A stretch of DNA of 38,561 nucleotides from Candidatus Poribacteria bacterium (GCA_022821495.1 JAJEDN010000024.1:1-38561), one strand, 5' to 3'. Positions 8,671-18,750 are shown, numbered from the stretch's first letter. Program-made: numbers and translations. The notes: generated by a model from the letters alone, not told the origin.

Positions 8671-9102
8671 ATGGTGAAATTCCGCTATCAATCTTGGAGA
8701 TTAGCAATCATAGCTGCTTTGGTGACAACAGGAATTTTTATCGGGTGCAGTCAAAAGATGGGGATACCAGAGGCTCCTCAAACAGTATCGCTCTCTGGAA
8801 CAATCGTCGAAATTGACGATCACGGTAATGCTGTAACCGATCTCGAAATTGCGCGGTTTACCGAACGCGGTTGGAAACTGAGTGACACGCTTGAAGCGGC
8901 GTTTGCAACAGGACAAAAAATTCAGATAAAATTCGTTGAGAACTATGGCGATGTTCCGGTTGGGGACTATTTAGGCAGGTTTTCGACTTCTACCAAGCAG
9001 TTCAAGATTGCGATTAATATGGGAAATATCTCTGAAACCTTGAAGTTGAAAAACCAAAGCAAGGTAGTTCTCCAGAAAGTAGAATCGCCTTCAGCAGATT
9101 AA
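8671..9102 (+). CDS. Lipoprotein consisting of a stand-alone SAM hydrolase/fluorinase C-terminal (DUF62-C-like) domain
   Basis: A 143-residue lipoprotein: lipobox IFIGC with Cys at residue 26, then a single domain. The domain reads GTIVEIDDHGNAVTDL, then GQKIQIKF, ENYGDVPVGDYLGRF, and FKIAINMGNISETLKL near the end. These match, in order, the C-terminal beta-barrel of S-adenosylmethionine hydroxide adenosyltransferases, fluorinases and chlorinases: typically I-D-x-F-G-N-x-x-T-N, then T-Y-x-D-V-P-x-G-E, then I-A-x-N-x-G-N-A-x-E. The catalytic N-terminal domain is absent, so no SAM chemistry is expected. A ligand-binding role at the envelope is inference. GGAGG at 8658-8662, 8 nt before the ATG, fixes the start. 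A strong promoter lies at 8605-8633. The gene appears to be a single-gene unit. Confidence 0.72.
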   Translation: MVKFRYQSWRLAIIAALVTTGIFIGCSQKMGIPEAPQTVSLSGTIVEIDDHGNAVTDLEIARFTERGWKLSDTLEAAFATGQKIQIKFVENYGDVPVGDYLGRFSTSTKQFKIAINMGNISETLKLKNQSKVVLQKVESPSAD

Positions 9103-9197
9103 GCAGAGCTGCCAAGGCTGATAGACCTTCTTTACTGCACAAACGCAGACCTATTTTTTAACGGATACATATCCGGTGAGAGGATAAATATAGAAAA

Positions 9198-10772
9198 ATG
9201 CTTCTGACACTTAAACAGGCAAGCCAATGGGCTTCAGAACAGATGAATAAAAACGTTACGCCCGCAAATATCACCTATTTGATCCAGTATGGGAGGATTG
9301 AATCCGTTGTTGATAACGGCGTAACATTGGTTTCTAAGCAAAGCCTTGAGGCTTACTATAGTCTGAACCGTCGAGAGAAACGATGGAAGGACGCGCTCGG
9401 TGATGATTTGAATTGGACACTGGCTTTTGAAAAAGTTAAAGAAGCGGAAACAACAAAACACGTCCATCGGTTACATCCGTATAAAGGCAAGTTCATTCCT
9501 CAATTAGTTGAATATTTCTTAGATGCCCACACCGACAACTTTAAGCTGGATGTCTATTTTCAACCGGGGGATATTGTGCTTGACCCGTTTTGTGGAAGCG
9601 GGACTACCTTAGTCCAAGCGAATGAACTTGGCATGCACGCGATTGGGATTGATGTTTCGGCATTTAACGCTTTCATAGGCAATGCCAAGGTCGGGAGATA
9701 TAATTTGACGCATCTGTATGAGGAATATCAGAAAATCACGGTTGCGCTCAAAAATTTTGTTGCTACATCTGGGATACTTGAATTTGATGCTAAACTCGCG
9801 GAATTGCTTGCGGCTTTCAATAATCAATATTTCCCCGTATCCTTTAAACGCCGAGTCAGAACCGGTGAAATCGACCAGAAGCAATACGGGAATGAGAAGG
9901 AAACCATTTTTTTAGAAACATATCATAAACTCGTTGCTGAGTATCAAATTGACATCCAGATGCCAGCCGACTCTGTGCGTTTTATGAAGCAGTGGTATCT
10001 TCCAGGGATTAGGGCAGAGATTGATTTTGTCCACAACGAAATTCGTAAAGTAGAAGACCCCTCAATCCAAAAAGCCTTGATGCTCATTTTAAGCCGGACG
10101 ATCCGTTCGTGCCGAGCCACAACGCACGCAGATTTAGGCACATTGCGGAAACCTGTAACGACAACCTATTATTGTCGAAAACACGGGAAAATCTGCAAAC
10201 CACTCTTTTTCATTGCGGGATGGTGGGAACGATACTGTAAGGACAGTGTGCAACGATGGGTTGCATTCAGTAAGTTAAAAACAGACACCTTTCAACACTG
10301 CATAACTGGTGATTCACGCACGATTGATATTTTCACGATGTTGAGCCAGGCCTCCCCACAGTTCGCAGAGATTGCTAAGAAACAACGAATCAAAGGGCTT
10401 TTTACAAGTCCACCTTATGTTGGGCTTATTAACTACCACGAGCAGCACGCCTATGCTTATGATCTCTTCGATTTCAAAAGGTTAGATGAATTAGAAATTG
10501 GCCCCTTATTTAGAGGAAAGGGACGTGAGGCAAGAGAATCTTACATTCACGGTGTCGCAGCAGTTTTCAAAAACTGTAAACGATTTTTGGCTGACGACTA
10601 TGATGTTTTTGTTGTTGCAAACGATAAGTTTAATATGTATCCAACTATCGCTGAAATTGCGGGGATGCAGATTGTCAATCAACACAAACGACCTGTTTTG
10701 AATCGGACCGAAAAGAATCGAGAATCTGCGTACTCCGAGACAATATTCCACTTGAGAAAGAAAAAGGATTGA
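9198..10772 (+). CDS. HTH-fused SPPY-type DNA methyltransferase of a type II restriction-modification system
   Basis: A 524-residue SAM-dependent DNA amino-methyltransferase. The first 55 or so residues look like an excisionase/MerR-type helix-turn-helix (LTLKQASQWASEQ ... IQYGRIESV). A motif X-like HPYKGKFIPQLVEYF follows at about 93-107, motif I DPFCGSGTT at 129-137 with acidic GIDVS after it, then a long middle (target recognition) segment, and motif IV TSPPY near residues 403-407. The X-I-TRD-IV order is alpha-class-like. SPPY favours N4-cytosine methylation. The gene ends four bases before the TdeIII-type endonuclease gene, so it is its protective partner. GAGAGGA at 9178-9184 is the likely ribosome site. 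GGNCC is the predicted target, taken from the partner's family. Confidence 0.85.
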   Translation: MLLTLKQASQWASEQMNKNVTPANITYLIQYGRIESVVDNGVTLVSKQSLEAYYSLNRREKRWKDALGDDLNWTLAFEKVKEAETTKHVHRLHPYKGKFIPQLVEYFLDAHTDNFKLDVYFQPGDIVLDPFCGSGTTLVQANELGMHAIGIDVSAFNAFIGNAKVGRYNLTHLYEEYQKITVALKNFVATSGILEFDAKLAELLAAFNNQYFPVSFKRRVRTGEIDQKQYGNEKETIFLETYHKLVAEYQIDIQMPADSVRFMKQWYLPGIRAEIDFVHNEIRKVEDPSIQKALMLILSRTIRSCRATTHADLGTLRKPVTTTYYCRKHGKICKPLFFIAGWWERYCKDSVQRWVAFSKLKTDTFQHCITGDSRTIDIFTMLSQASPQFAEIAKKQRIKGLFTSPPYVGLINYHEQHAYAYDLFDFKRLDELEIGPLFRGKGREARESYIHGVAAVFKNCKRFLADDYDVFVVANDKFNMYPTIAEIAGMQIVNQHKRPVLNRTEKNRESAYSETIFHLRKKKD

Positions 10773-10776
10773 GGGA

Positions 10777-11556
10777 ATGCATTCACAACGACAAATAATG
10801 ATTAAAGAGAAAATTAAGGATTGTATGCGAACTAAGTTTCGTTCCTATACCCCTGAAACGGACAAAATGCCCTTTCATTATCGTTTACTCGGTAAAGATC
10901 GAATGGCTTTATTCTCTTTTATTCAGTCCCTGAATACAACATTTGGAGTCTCAATTTATGAACCAGTAGCTATTGCGTTAGCGCGTGAAAAGTTCAAGGA
11001 TGCAAAAACCCAAGTTAAGCCTTTTAACCGAATTAGTTCCGAAGCGCATCAACAAATTCAGACAATAATGAATGGGTTAAGGGCAGCTAATAGGGAGGTT
11101 GATAGATTTACCGAAGTGGAAGAAATCAGAGAAGTTTGCCGTAAAGGAATTTTAAACCAAGTAAAACTAACTAAGGTCGATATATGGCTGGAAAATAGCG
11201 AAGGCGAGTTGCTTTTATTTGAACTAAAGACCGTGAAACCGAATAAAGATATTGTTGAGAAATCCAAACAAACTCTTTTGGAATGGACTGCTGCTGAATT
11301 AGCAAGAGAACCAGAAGCGGTTATAAACACAATACTTGTCTTTCCATACAATCCTTATGAACCAAAACCATATAGTCGGTGGACTTTGAGGGGGATGTTG
11401 GATCTGGATCATGAAGTTTTGATTGCTGAAGATTTCTGGGATTTTATTGGTGGCGAAGGCACTTACACGGATTTGTTGGATGCTTTTGAGCAGGCTGGTA
11501 TTGAATTAAGATCAGAGATTGATAGTTATTTTGAGAAATTCAGACATGAAAGTTGA
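10777..11556 (+). CDS. TdeIII-family type II restriction endonuclease
   Basis: A 259-residue protein recognised as a TdeIII/MjaII-type restriction endonuclease, whose characterised members cut GGNCC. The PD-(D/E)XK active site is visible as D135 in KVDIWLEN and E149-x-K151 in LLLFELKTVKPN, with a hydrophobic strand between. The full-length domain (IKEKIKDCM ... through FDAFEQAGIELRSEID-like end) appears intact, so the enzyme may be active. The ATG at 10777 follows the methyltransferase stop by four bases, with AAGGA at 10764-10768 eight bases upstream; the ATG at 10798 is a weaker alternative. Its last 11 bases overlap the next gene. A+T content and codon use seem higher in A/T than in flanking genes, consistent with acquisition as a module. 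Confidence 0.82.
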   Translation: MHSQRQIMIKEKIKDCMRTKFRSYTPETDKMPFHYRLLGKDRMALFSFIQSLNTTFGVSIYEPVAIALAREKFKDAKTQVKPFNRISSEAHQQIQTIMNGLRAANREVDRFTEVEEIREVCRKGILNQVKLTKVDIWLENSEGELLLFELKTVKPNKDIVEKSKQTLLEWTAAELAREPEAVINTILVFPYNPYEPKPYSRWTLRGMLDLDHEVLIAEDFWDFIGGEGTYTDLLDAFEQAGIELRSEIDSYFEKFRHES

Positions 11557-12592
11557 CAACGATTTTGATAAATCTGAATTACTGCAACACCTCAGTACCG
11601 CATACGATTTACATTTGCAGTCCATAACTTTTTTCCCGGAAGGTGAAGACAGTTACGGTTACATCGCTGTGTCTGAGACAGGCGAGAAGTATTTTGCTAA
11701 AGCCTCTACATCTGTATCGCCGATATCTCTGCACGTTGCCTCGCTTTTGCGGCACCGATGCGACATTCGAGGTGTTGTCGCTCCATTGGAAACACAAGAC
11801 GGTGAATTAAGTGTTCCGTGGCAGAATTTTAATGTTTCACTCTTCCCGTTTATTGAAGGTAAAAGTCGATGGGATCTGTGGAAAGTCGGAAAGGATTTCA
11901 CCGACACTGAGCTCCGTCAGACCGGTGTGCTGTTGGCAACAATCCACAATGCTACGGCTTCGGTCAATCTGAATTGTCTACCTGTAGCAGAATATGATTT
12001 GCCCCTACGGAATGAACTCTATGTAGTGCTTGAAGCAGCGGAAAAAAAGACATCCTCAGAAAATAAATATCAGAAGCAGCTGCTTGAGGCACTCGTAGCG
12101 CATCGAGCTGCTATCCTACAGACGTTGCGTAGATACGACGATTTAGGACGTTCAGCGACGGCACTACAAACACCATTTGTGATCACACACGGCGATCCGA
12201 CGCCCGGCAATCTCATTATAGATGCTGAAAACCGACTGCATATAATTGATTGGGATGGTGTCTGCTTAGGTCCGCCTGAAAAAGACCTGGTCTCTTTCAC
12301 AGGTGAACGGTTTGAGGTGGTTTTAGAAAGTTACCTTACGGAAAGACAAGACTCGGTTACGCTACACGCCGATATCTTCGGTTTCTATATCTACGAATGG
12401 ACGCTCAATGAGATCCGAGATTACGGCAACAAAATCCTTTTTAAGAACAACGACGCGCAGCAGAACGAATACGATTGGGAGAGTTTGCAAGACTATCTAC
12501 CACCTAATCAGATGTTGATGGAAGATGGTATTGCGGCTGTCCGAACTACACTCGGTAGGTATAATCTCCTACCGAAAAATAGTGGAGGTTAG
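11546..12592 (+). CDS. Aminoglycoside phosphotransferase (APH)-fold kinase
   Basis: A 348-residue protein with the APH/choline-kinase fold. The Brenner-type catalytic motif is H215-G-D217 with N222 (ITHGDPTPGNLII), and the metal-binding motif is IIDWDGV with D235. The N-lobe Lys-bearing strand is probably YFAKAS (K52). Homoserine kinase II, spectinomycin phosphotransferase and fructosamine kinase relatives share these motifs, so the substrate cannot be assigned; resistance is only one option. The ATG at 11546 lies inside the last codons of the endonuclease gene (11-nt overlap), so translation is probably coupled. A TTG at 11519 would be an upstream alternative but lacks a ribosome site. The creatininase-like gene begins four bases after its stop. 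Confidence 0.82.
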   Translation: MKVDNDFDKSELLQHLSTAYDLHLQSITFFPEGEDSYGYIAVSETGEKYFAKASTSVSPISLHVASLLRHRCDIRGVVAPLETQDGELSVPWQNFNVSLFPFIEGKSRWDLWKVGKDFTDTELRQTGVLLATIHNATASVNLNCLPVAEYDLPLRNELYVVLEAAEKKTSSENKYQKQLLEALVAHRAAILQTLRRYDDLGRSATALQTPFVITHGDPTPGNLIIDAENRLHIIDWDGVCLGPPEKDLVSFTGERFEVVLESYLTERQDSVTLHADIFGFYIYEWTLNEIRDYGNKILFKNNDAQQNEYDWESLQDYLPPNQMLMEDGIAAVRTTLGRYNLLPKNSGG

Positions 12593-12595
12593 ATC

Positions 12596-13324
12596 ATGTC
12601 TGAAATTAAATCGGTGTTCCTTTGGGAAAATCAACGACGCTATATCCGAGAGGCGATTGATGCTGGCACGCTTACAGGTGCGATCATTCCTACGGGTAGC
12701 ACGGAGCAACACAACGAACACTTGGCGATGTATCACGATACGCAAAGCGCGGTTTATGTCTCGAAATTGGCGGCTGAAAAGTTGTTTCCGCAAGTGATTG
12801 TAACAACGCCTTTAGCGATCGGTGTATCGGAGCACTGGATGGACCACAAAGGCACGCTCACGCTTCGCGCGGAAGTTTTCGGCGAGGTATTATACGATGT
12901 CGCCGATAGCATGCGTCGGCACGGGATCAGCAACATCTTGATTGTCAATGGACATGCGGGGAACGCGGGTCCGGTGCATGATCGGTTGGACGGTTACCGC
13001 GAGAAACTCGGCATCAACATAGAATTCCACTCATATTGGGAAGCGTACACCCCAGAGTTAGTGCAAGAACAGATGGAATCCGGTATCTGTCCTGGACACG
13101 CCGCTGAGTTTGAGACTGCGTTTGCGCTCGCTGCCTTTGCGGAGAATGTCGATTGGAACGGTGTGGATTACGACAGCGCGAAACTCACGATCTCCGATGC
13201 GGGGCAGGCAAAATCGGATCGCGAGTATCATCATCAAGCGAAATTAGCGACAGCGGACAAAGGACACGCGATGATCGATGTCGCAGTGGACTGGGTAGCA
13301 GAGAAAATGCAGTCAATGCTTTAA
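12596..13324 (+). CDS. Creatininase-family amidohydrolase
   Basis: A 242-residue member of the creatinine amidohydrolase family, metal-dependent hydrolases of small cyclic amides (creatinine, FAPy intermediates, mycofactocin peptides). The usual GS-x-E-Q-H-G-x-H-L motif appears as GSTEQHNEHL, followed by the metal Asp in YHDT, then VNGHAGN and HAAEFETA. All metal ligands seem present, though the Gly after EQH is replaced by Asn. GGAGG at 12584-12588 precedes the ATG. It starts four bases after the kinase gene, so the four genes from 9198 may form one transcript; whether this gene belongs functionally to the module is unclear. The substrate is unknown. Confidence 0.85.
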   Translation: MSEIKSVFLWENQRRYIREAIDAGTLTGAIIPTGSTEQHNEHLAMYHDTQSAVYVSKLAAEKLFPQVIVTTPLAIGVSEHWMDHKGTLTLRAEVFGEVLYDVADSMRRHGISNILIVNGHAGNAGPVHDRLDGYREKLGINIEFHSYWEAYTPELVQEQMESGICPGHAAEFETAFALAAFAENVDWNGVDYDSAKLTISDAGQAKSDREYHHQAKLATADKGHAMIDVAVDWVAEKMQSML

Positions 13325-13339
13325 ATAGTTGTCAGACAC

Positions 13340-13368
13340 CGTAGGGGCGAGGTGACCTCGCCCCTACG
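13340..13368. terminator. Perfect 14-bp palindrome between convergent genes
   Basis: CGTAGGGGCGAGGT (13340-13353) and ACCTCGCCCCTACG (13355-13368) are perfect arms around a single G. It lies between the creatininase stop and the minus-strand aldolase stop. The position suits a bidirectional terminator, but no T-run follows. Similar G+C-rich palindromes are dispersed repeats in many bacterial genomes, so it may be a repetitive element rather than a dedicated terminator. Confidence 0.65.
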
Positions 13369-13377
13369 ACAGCTCCC

Positions 13378-14166
13378 CTAATGTCCGTCAAGTGCCTTTC
13401 TGACCCCGTCACCTTGTTCACGCCACCAGCTGTAGAGAATAGAAATATCGGTCCCGATACAGAAATGTCGAACGCCCATATCCAGATAGCGTTTCGTGTC
13501 GTCGGCACTTCCGATTTCCGCGCGTGGTGGGACACCCATTTTTATAGAGGTCTTAAACACCCGATCGTGTGCCTCTTGGATTTCAGGAGCGCCGCGCTGC
13601 CCCACCATCCCGATACTCATCGAGTAATCTGAACCGCCCCATTGGATCATGTCAACACCTTCAACGGAGAGCACTTCTTCGAGGTTGTCAACGGTGCCTT
13701 TCTTCTCAATCATAATGACGTTGACGACATCCCGGAGGGCTTGGACGTATTCTGGTCCTCCGCCGTAGCCCATATAGGAAAACCTGCGGGTTGCCACACC
13801 GTAGCTGCCTCCATCTTCCGGTGTATCCGCCCGCGTCGTGCGTACACACTCCTTTACATCTTCAACGTTTTGGCAGTCTGCGTAGAGCACACTCTGGAAA
13901 CCAGAACCAATTGCGCGTTGTGCGATGAAGCCGCGAGGCTCCTGGTCAACCTTAATCATTGTTGAGATATTGTGAAGTTCAGCTGCACGGCAGAGGTTAT
14001 CCAAATCGTGCAGATCGAAGGGACCGTACTCCCCAACGAATTCGACATAATCATACAACCCCGTATGACCGATCGCTTCGACGATGGAGGGCCAAGTGGT
14101 ATGAATATGCGTGCCGACTGTCGGTTTATCAGCGTTGAGTAGTTCTCTAAAGGTATTTTTTCTCAT
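13378..14166 (-). CDS. HpcH/HpaI aldolase/citrate lyase family protein
   Basis: A 262-residue TIM-barrel protein of the HpcH/HpaI (2-keto-3-deoxy-sugar or 2,4-dihydroxyhept-2-enedioate) aldolase family. Recognisable segments are TVGTHIHTTWPSIVEAIG near the N-terminus, DYVEFVGEYGPFD, the conserved Arg/Gly loop AQRAIGSGFQSVLYAD, the metal-binding strand VIMIEKKGTVDNLEEVL (Glu) and DMIQWGGSDYSMSIG (Asp). It probably cleaves or forms a pyruvate-linked C-C bond with a divalent metal; the aldehyde is unknown. GAGGAG at 14173-14178, six to seven bases before the ATG, is a strong ribosome site. The gene is divergent from the unknown gene at 14380. Confidence 0.83.
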   Translation of the reverse strand: MRKNTFRELLNADKPTVGTHIHTTWPSIVEAIGHTGLYDYVEFVGEYGPFDLHDLDNLCRAAELHNISTMIKVDQEPRGFIAQRAIGSGFQSVLYADCQNVEDVKECVRTTRADTPEDGGSYGVATRRFSYMGYGGGPEYVQALRDVVNVIMIEKKGTVDNLEEVLSVEGVDMIQWGGSDYSMSIGMVGQRGAPEIQEAHDRVFKTSIKMGVPPRAEIGSADDTKRYLDMGVRHFCIGTDISILYSWWREQGDGVRKALDGH

Positions 14167-14379
14167 GAATTGCTCCTCAGTTTTTGAGTATAGGACGTAG
14201 CGTTCAAACCTGTATTAACATTATCAGAGATCTGCACTTTTTTCAACAACTTTTGGCTTGAAAGAACACCAAAAAGTGCTTGCAAGTCAACACTGTTTCT
14301 GTTAGACTTGTACCATCTCAATTGGACTTATTGACTTTTCAAATACGCCCTTCCTTCAAGACGCAAACAGAGGTTTCTC

Positions 14380-15162
14380 ATGGAAAATTTAATCACGTTA
14401 CCAACAAATTTTGATGATTATCTGACAATTGAAAATGCTGATGTCCGTTTCAGAGAGGCGACCGATGTTGCGGAACGCATCACCAGCGCAGGCGTAGAGA
14501 TTCATCCGAACATGGATCACGCTGCGATCTTCTGCGACCCGCCGCACCTCGTTGCAGATGGTCTGAAACAACTCGGTTATGTCAATGGATGGGATGCACG
14601 GTGTTATCCGTCGCCAGTTGACGGTTGCGACTATATCAATGTCTCGGCGCAATTGTCAGCGGATAGCCCGGCACGTAGCGAAGGGTGGTTTGACTATGTC
14701 GCTGTTGTGCATCCTGTTGACAAGCCAGCATTACAACACATGCTCGGACAGGGATACGGTAACCCGTTTATCCATCACCTGACGTGGGGTCTTGTCGCTC
14801 CGGAACGCGCGACCACCGATGATTTTGAATACGCTAACTGTGTTGTGCCGTTTATGGTAGAGAAGCGTAAAGTCATCGGAGATGCTATCGGTGATGCGCC
14901 GGGAACTTTGATTATTGCATTGCCAGAGCACGTTCTCGCCCATCCGAAATTTGAGGAATCCCTACCGATATGGCTTGGTGATCTTGATGAAGAAGATTAT
15001 CAGGTCGAGTCGATGCAGGGTGGCGGTTTCCTGATCCAGTTCTTTGTGCTGACGGGTGGTAGGATTGAAGTCGCGCTCCGCGTAGATACGACACAGACGT
15101 TTAACCCAAAGAGTGTCCATAAGATTTCGGAAGATGAGATTAGCGCGGTGCAGGGGAAATAG
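14380..15162 (+). CDS. Conserved-looking protein of unknown function
   Basis: A 260-residue soluble protein that I do not recognise. It has no signal peptide or membrane segment. Histidine-rich strand-like segments (AVVHPVDK, FIHHLTWGLV) and a late strand RIEVALRV recall the vicinal-oxygen-chelate (glyoxalase/dioxygenase) fold, where His, His and Glu bind a metal; this is a weak resemblance only. AGAGG at 14369-14373, six bases upstream, supports the ATG. It is transcribed away from the aldolase gene, from a 213-nt shared upstream region. The pyrimidine cluster promoter starts about 130 bases after its stop. Confidence 0.7.
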   Translation: MENLITLPTNFDDYLTIENADVRFREATDVAERITSAGVEIHPNMDHAAIFCDPPHLVADGLKQLGYVNGWDARCYPSPVDGCDYINVSAQLSADSPARSEGWFDYVAVVHPVDKPALQHMLGQGYGNPFIHHLTWGLVAPERATTDDFEYANCVVPFMVEKRKVIGDAIGDAPGTLIIALPEHVLAHPKFEESLPIWLGDLDEEDYQVESMQGGGFLIQFFVLTGGRIEVALRVDTTQTFNPKSVHKISEDEISAVQGK

Positions 15163-15295
15163 TCTGTTTTGTGTTGTAGTCCGATTTCCTGATGGTAGAG
15201 GTTACCCTGTCACGGCGAGAGCAATGACCGCCAGGGAAAAACGACGCTATAGACAATGGAGAAACCCAATATCGCGCCTGGAAGAAATAAAAAAT

Positions 15296-15325
15296 TTGCA
15301 ATTAATACGCAAATTATGTTATAAT
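15296..15325 (+). promoter_or_regulatory. Promoter of the pyrR-pyrC-carA-carB cluster
   Basis: The -10 box TATAAT (15320-15325) is perfect and has an extended TGT just before it. The -35 candidate is TTGCAA (15296-15301) at 18-nt spacing. Transcription should begin near 15332. That places the PyrR-binding sequence about 40 nt into the transcript. Confidence 0.75.
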
Positions 15326-15372
15326 ATATTAATCAGTAGGACACTCATAGTGAAATAAACCTTTTTAATCCA

Positions 15373-15396
15373 ATCCAGCGAGGTTGAAAAAAGGAT
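15373..15396 (+). promoter_or_regulatory. PyrR-binding loop (anti-antiterminator) in the pyr leader RNA
   Basis: The leader carries TCCAGCGAGGTT (15374-15385) followed by AAGGATGC (15391-15398). This matches the conserved PyrR recognition pattern of Bacillus-type pyr attenuators (TCCAGAGAGGCT, a short loop, then AAGGATG). ATCC (15373-15376) and GGAT (15393-15396) form the base of the hairpin. With UMP or UTP bound, PyrR would stabilise it and allow the downstream terminator at 15459-15494 to form. It lies directly upstream of pyrR. Confidence 0.8.
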
Positions 15397-15431
15397 GCAA
15401 AATTACAATTTGAATCGGAGCCAAAATTTAG

Positions 15432-17404
<1,973 letters not shown>

Positions 17405-17437
17405 AAAAGCGCGTAGCCTGCAACAATGGCGCAGGCG

Positions 17438-17501
17438 GATATACGGAGACGACTGTTTCTCTTGCAATCTGCCTGAACGAACCGCAAGGAAATTTAAAAG
17501 A
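17438..17501 (+). promoter_or_regulatory. carA 5' leader sharing sequence with the carB leader
   Basis: Identical blocks occur before carA and carB: GATATACGGA (17438-17447 here, 18751-18760 there) and CGAACCGCAAGG (17478-17489; 18792-18803), 40 or 41 nt apart, followed by AATNTAAAAG just before the start codons. Here CTTGC (17461-17465) can pair with GCAAG (17484-17488), which covers part of the AAGGA ribosome site. The shared layout suggests a common translational control or a shared origin. Confidence 0.45.
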
Positions 17502-18599
17502 ATGAAAGCAATTCTGGCATTAGCGGACGGAACAGTTTTTGAGGGTGAACAGTTTGGTGCGACCGGCGAAACTGTTGGTGAAGTCGTCTTCAATACCAGT
17601 ATGACAGGATACCAAGAAGTTTTGACGGATCCCTCCTATAAAGGGCAAATCGTTACGATGACGTATCCGTTGATTGGTAATTACGGCTGCAATGAAGCAG
17701 ACGTTGAATCCATCGGTCCGCAGGTGGAAGGGTTTGTTGTTCGCGAATATAGCGCGTACCATAGCAATTGGCGTTCAAAATGGAGTTTAGATACCTATCT
17801 ATCCGAACACGATATCATCGGTATACAAGGAATTGATACCCGGGCACTTACGCGCCGGCTCCGGGTTCACGGCGTGATGAACGGCTGTCTCTCTACAGAG
17901 GATATGGATCCTGAAAGCCTCATTGCGAAAGCCAAAGCGTGGCACGGGTTAGTTGGTTGGGATTTAGTCCAACGCGTGACATGCCCAAATCCGTATGCGT
18001 GGCAGCACCAGAACAATAACAATTCTGATGCTAAATATCGCGTCATAGCACTCGACTTCGGTATCAAATATAACATCTTACGTCAACTCACGGAGCACGG
18101 CTGCGAGGTCCAAGTTGTGCCAGCAAACACGACGGCTGAAGAGATTCTTGCAGCAGAGCCAGATGGTGTCTTTCTATCAAACGGTCCGGGCGACCCGATG
18201 CCAGTGGGCTATGCGATTGAGACGATCCAAGGCTTAATAGACAAAAAACCGCTTTTCGGTATCTGTTTGGGGCACCAACTTCTCGGGCTTGCCCTCGGTG
18301 GAAAAACGTTCAAACTGAAGTTCGGACACCGAGGGGCAAATCAACCCGTCAAACATCTGGAAACAGACAAGGTTGAGATTACCTCACAAAATCACGGATT
18401 CTGCGTTGATATTGATTCACTACCGAACTGCATCGATATTACCCATATCAATCTAAATGATGACACACTTGAAGGGATACAGCATCGGGAGTATCCCATT
18501 TTTTCTGTACAGTATCATCCAGAGGCATCTCCTGGTCCGCACGATGCCAGTTATCTCTTTTCGCGTTTTACAGAAATGATGGATACGGAAAGCCGTTAG
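17502..18599 (+). CDS. carA: Carbamoyl-phosphate synthase, small (glutaminase) subunit
   Basis: A 365-residue glutamine amidotransferase subunit. It hydrolyses glutamine and channels ammonia to CarB for carbamoyl phosphate, feeding pyrimidines and arginine. The N-terminal CarA-specific domain ([31 protein letters not shown]) is followed by a class I amidotransferase domain. The nucleophile is C255 in [10 protein letters not shown], and H339/E341 lie in [17 protein letters not shown] at 17486-17490 supports the ATG. It is 97 nt after pyrC and 215 nt before carB. Pyrimidine control through the upstream PyrR leader is likely if the transcript runs through; the unusual gap after it holds structured RNA. 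Confidence 0.96.
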   Translation: MKAILALADGTVFEGEQFGATGETVGEVVFNTSMTGYQEVLTDPSYKGQIVTMTYPLIGNYGCNEADVESIGPQVEGFVVREYSAYHSNWRSKWSLDTYLSEHDIIGIQGIDTRALTRRLRVHGVMNGCLSTEDMDPESLIAKAKAWHGLVGWDLVQRVTCPNPYAWQHQNNNNSDAKYRVIALDFGIKYNILRQLTEHGCEVQVVPANTTAEEILAAEPDGVFLSNGPGDPMPVGYAIETIQGLIDKKPLFGICLGHQLLGLALGGKTFKLKFGHRGANQPVKHLETDKVEITSQNHGFCVDIDSLPNCIDITHINLNDDTLEGIQHREYPIFSVQYHPEASPGPHDASYLFSRFTEMMDTESR

Positions 18600-18675
18600 T
18601 CGGATTTTTAAATATTAAGTTTCTGCTCCGATTTGTCCTGCTTCGCAGTGAGAACCAAATCGGGTTTCCGACTAA
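18596..18675 (+). ncRNA. Three-tier stacked hairpin in the carA-carB gap
   Basis: Three nested perfect inverted repeats stack in order: TTAGTCGGA (18596-18604) with TCCGACTAA (18667-18675); CCGATTTG (18628-18635) with CAAATCGG (18656-18663); and CTGC (18638-18641) with GCAG (18645-18648) around a TTC loop. The outer arm includes the carA stop codon. The rest of the gap (to 18814) has one more 7-nt inverted repeat, CCCAAGC/GCTTGGG at 18707-18738. No T-run follows, so it is not an ordinary terminator; it may protect or process the transcript. Confidence 0.45.
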
Positions 18676-18750
18676 GGACATAAAGAGGCACACGAAAAAA
18701 CATAGTCCCAAGCAACGCGCCGGGTTTATTAGCTTGGGTGTTTCTTCATA

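Noticed and set aside
8467..8691. Minus-strand open frame opposite the small lipoprotein promoter
   Set aside because: No ribosome site and no recognisable protein; it covers a consensus promoter and a palindrome and is best read as non-coding.
14280..14308. TTGCAA-17-TAGACT as promoter of the gene at 14380
   Set aside because: Only four of six matches in each box; too weak to list as a feature.
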